From the NCBI GenBank assembly GCA_026193355.1, contig JAPHTL010000053.1:1-31944 (forward strand): a stretch of 31,944 bases of DNA, given 5' to 3'. Every line of letters begins with the position of its first letter. Position 1 is the first letter of the stretch. Position numbers and translations under genes: made by a program. This document shows positions 31,745 through 31,944 of this stretch, in pieces. This DNA is from Rhodospirillales bacterium (GTDB lineage: Bacteria; Pseudomonadota; Alphaproteobacteria; Rhodospirillales; JAPHTL01). The notes below the pieces were generated by a model. That model searched no databases. It was not told where the DNA came from and was given only the letters and a program-made list of their open reading frames with translations.

Positions 31745-31944
31745 ATGATCATCACCTGTCCGATCTGTTCGACACACTATAATGTCGGTGCCAAGGCGCT
31801 CGGAGCCTCCGGGCGGACTGTGCGCTGTCACAATTGTGGCAAGGTTTGGCATCAGGAACCGGTCTCCACAATGGCGTCCGCAGCGGTTCATGCTGCACCT
31901 CCGCCGCCGCCACCGCCGCCACCGCCGCCACCGCCACCACCTCC
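31745..31944 (+). CDS. MJ0042-type zinc-ribbon protein with polyproline segment, partial
   Basis: The 5' end of a gene cut by the window edge; at least 66 residues are visible. The N-terminus is an MJ0042/zinc-ribbon finger: MIITCPICSTHYNVGA, then VRCHNCGKVWHQE, giving CPxC and CxxC ligand pairs about 20 residues apart. A short linker leads into a run of prolines that continues to the edge (CCG/CCA/CCT repeats). Alphaproteobacterial proteins of this type are usually larger, with a later membrane helix, and often lie divergent from ftsE. Function is unknown. Confidence 0.82.
   Translation, partial: MIITCPICSTHYNVGAKALGASGRTVRCHNCGKVWHQEPVSTMASAAVHAAPPPPPPPPPPPPPPP

Overview
The window looks like a chromosomal segment of an alphaproteobacterium, probably Rhodospirillales-like. 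This is inferred from gene content and order: PhaR with phaC-phaA-phaB, KorAB plus NifJ, a lone B12-dependent NrdJ, metX-metW, a hisC-tyrC aromatic cluster, DUF2125, and ftsE-ftsX divergent from an MJ0042 zinc-ribbon gene. It is moderately GC-rich and densely coded. I see no tRNA, rRNA, insertion sequence, phage gene or CRISPR array. Species cannot be fixed from the sequence alone.

Layout. 1-8.9 kb holds 2-oxoacid:ferredoxin chemistry: a one-chain pyruvate:ferredoxin oxidoreductase (nifJ) with a strong terminator, a 3-hydroxyacyl-CoA dehydrogenase that lacks the usual crotonase half, a diguanylate cyclase, and the two-subunit oxidoreductase korA-korB. 8.9-10.9 kb holds a Dnr-like Crp/Fnr regulator, an exported SUMF1-fold protein without FGE cysteines, and an XRE regulator. 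11-15.5 kb is a polyhydroxybutyrate locus: phaR is divergent from a small coiled-coil protein, phaC, phaA and phaB, with twin palindromes in the divergent gap. 15.5-18.7 kb holds a DMT exporter, GST, glyoxalase II and a methyltransferase. 18.7-20.8 kb is metX-metW. 20.9-23.9 kb is a chorismate mutase-hisC-tyrC aromatic operon. 23.9-31.5 kb holds DUF2125, ChaC, NrdJ, PlsC, a DUF218 protein, FtsX and FtsE. A zinc-ribbon/polyproline gene runs off the right edge.

How the genes fit together. NifJ and KorAB connect pyruvate and 2-oxoglutarate to low-potential ferredoxin. PhaABC stores surplus acetyl-CoA as PHB. A Dnr-like regulator and an oxygen-independent ribonucleotide reductase fit a facultatively anaerobic or microaerobic life, which is an inference.

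The most unusual item is metX. Its product carries an intact XRE DNA-binding domain fused in frame to homoserine acyltransferase, with no start codon in the linker. The promoter has two perfect GTAAG-N5-CTTAC inverted repeats and a -10 box that would start the mRNA on the A of the ATG, so this looks like a self-regulating, leaderless biosynthetic enzyme. Next come a long out-of-frame overlap between a PhaE-like gene and phaC, and an nrdJ leader with paired CCGTGA repeats that could be operators or an attenuator, followed by DnaA-box-like sites.
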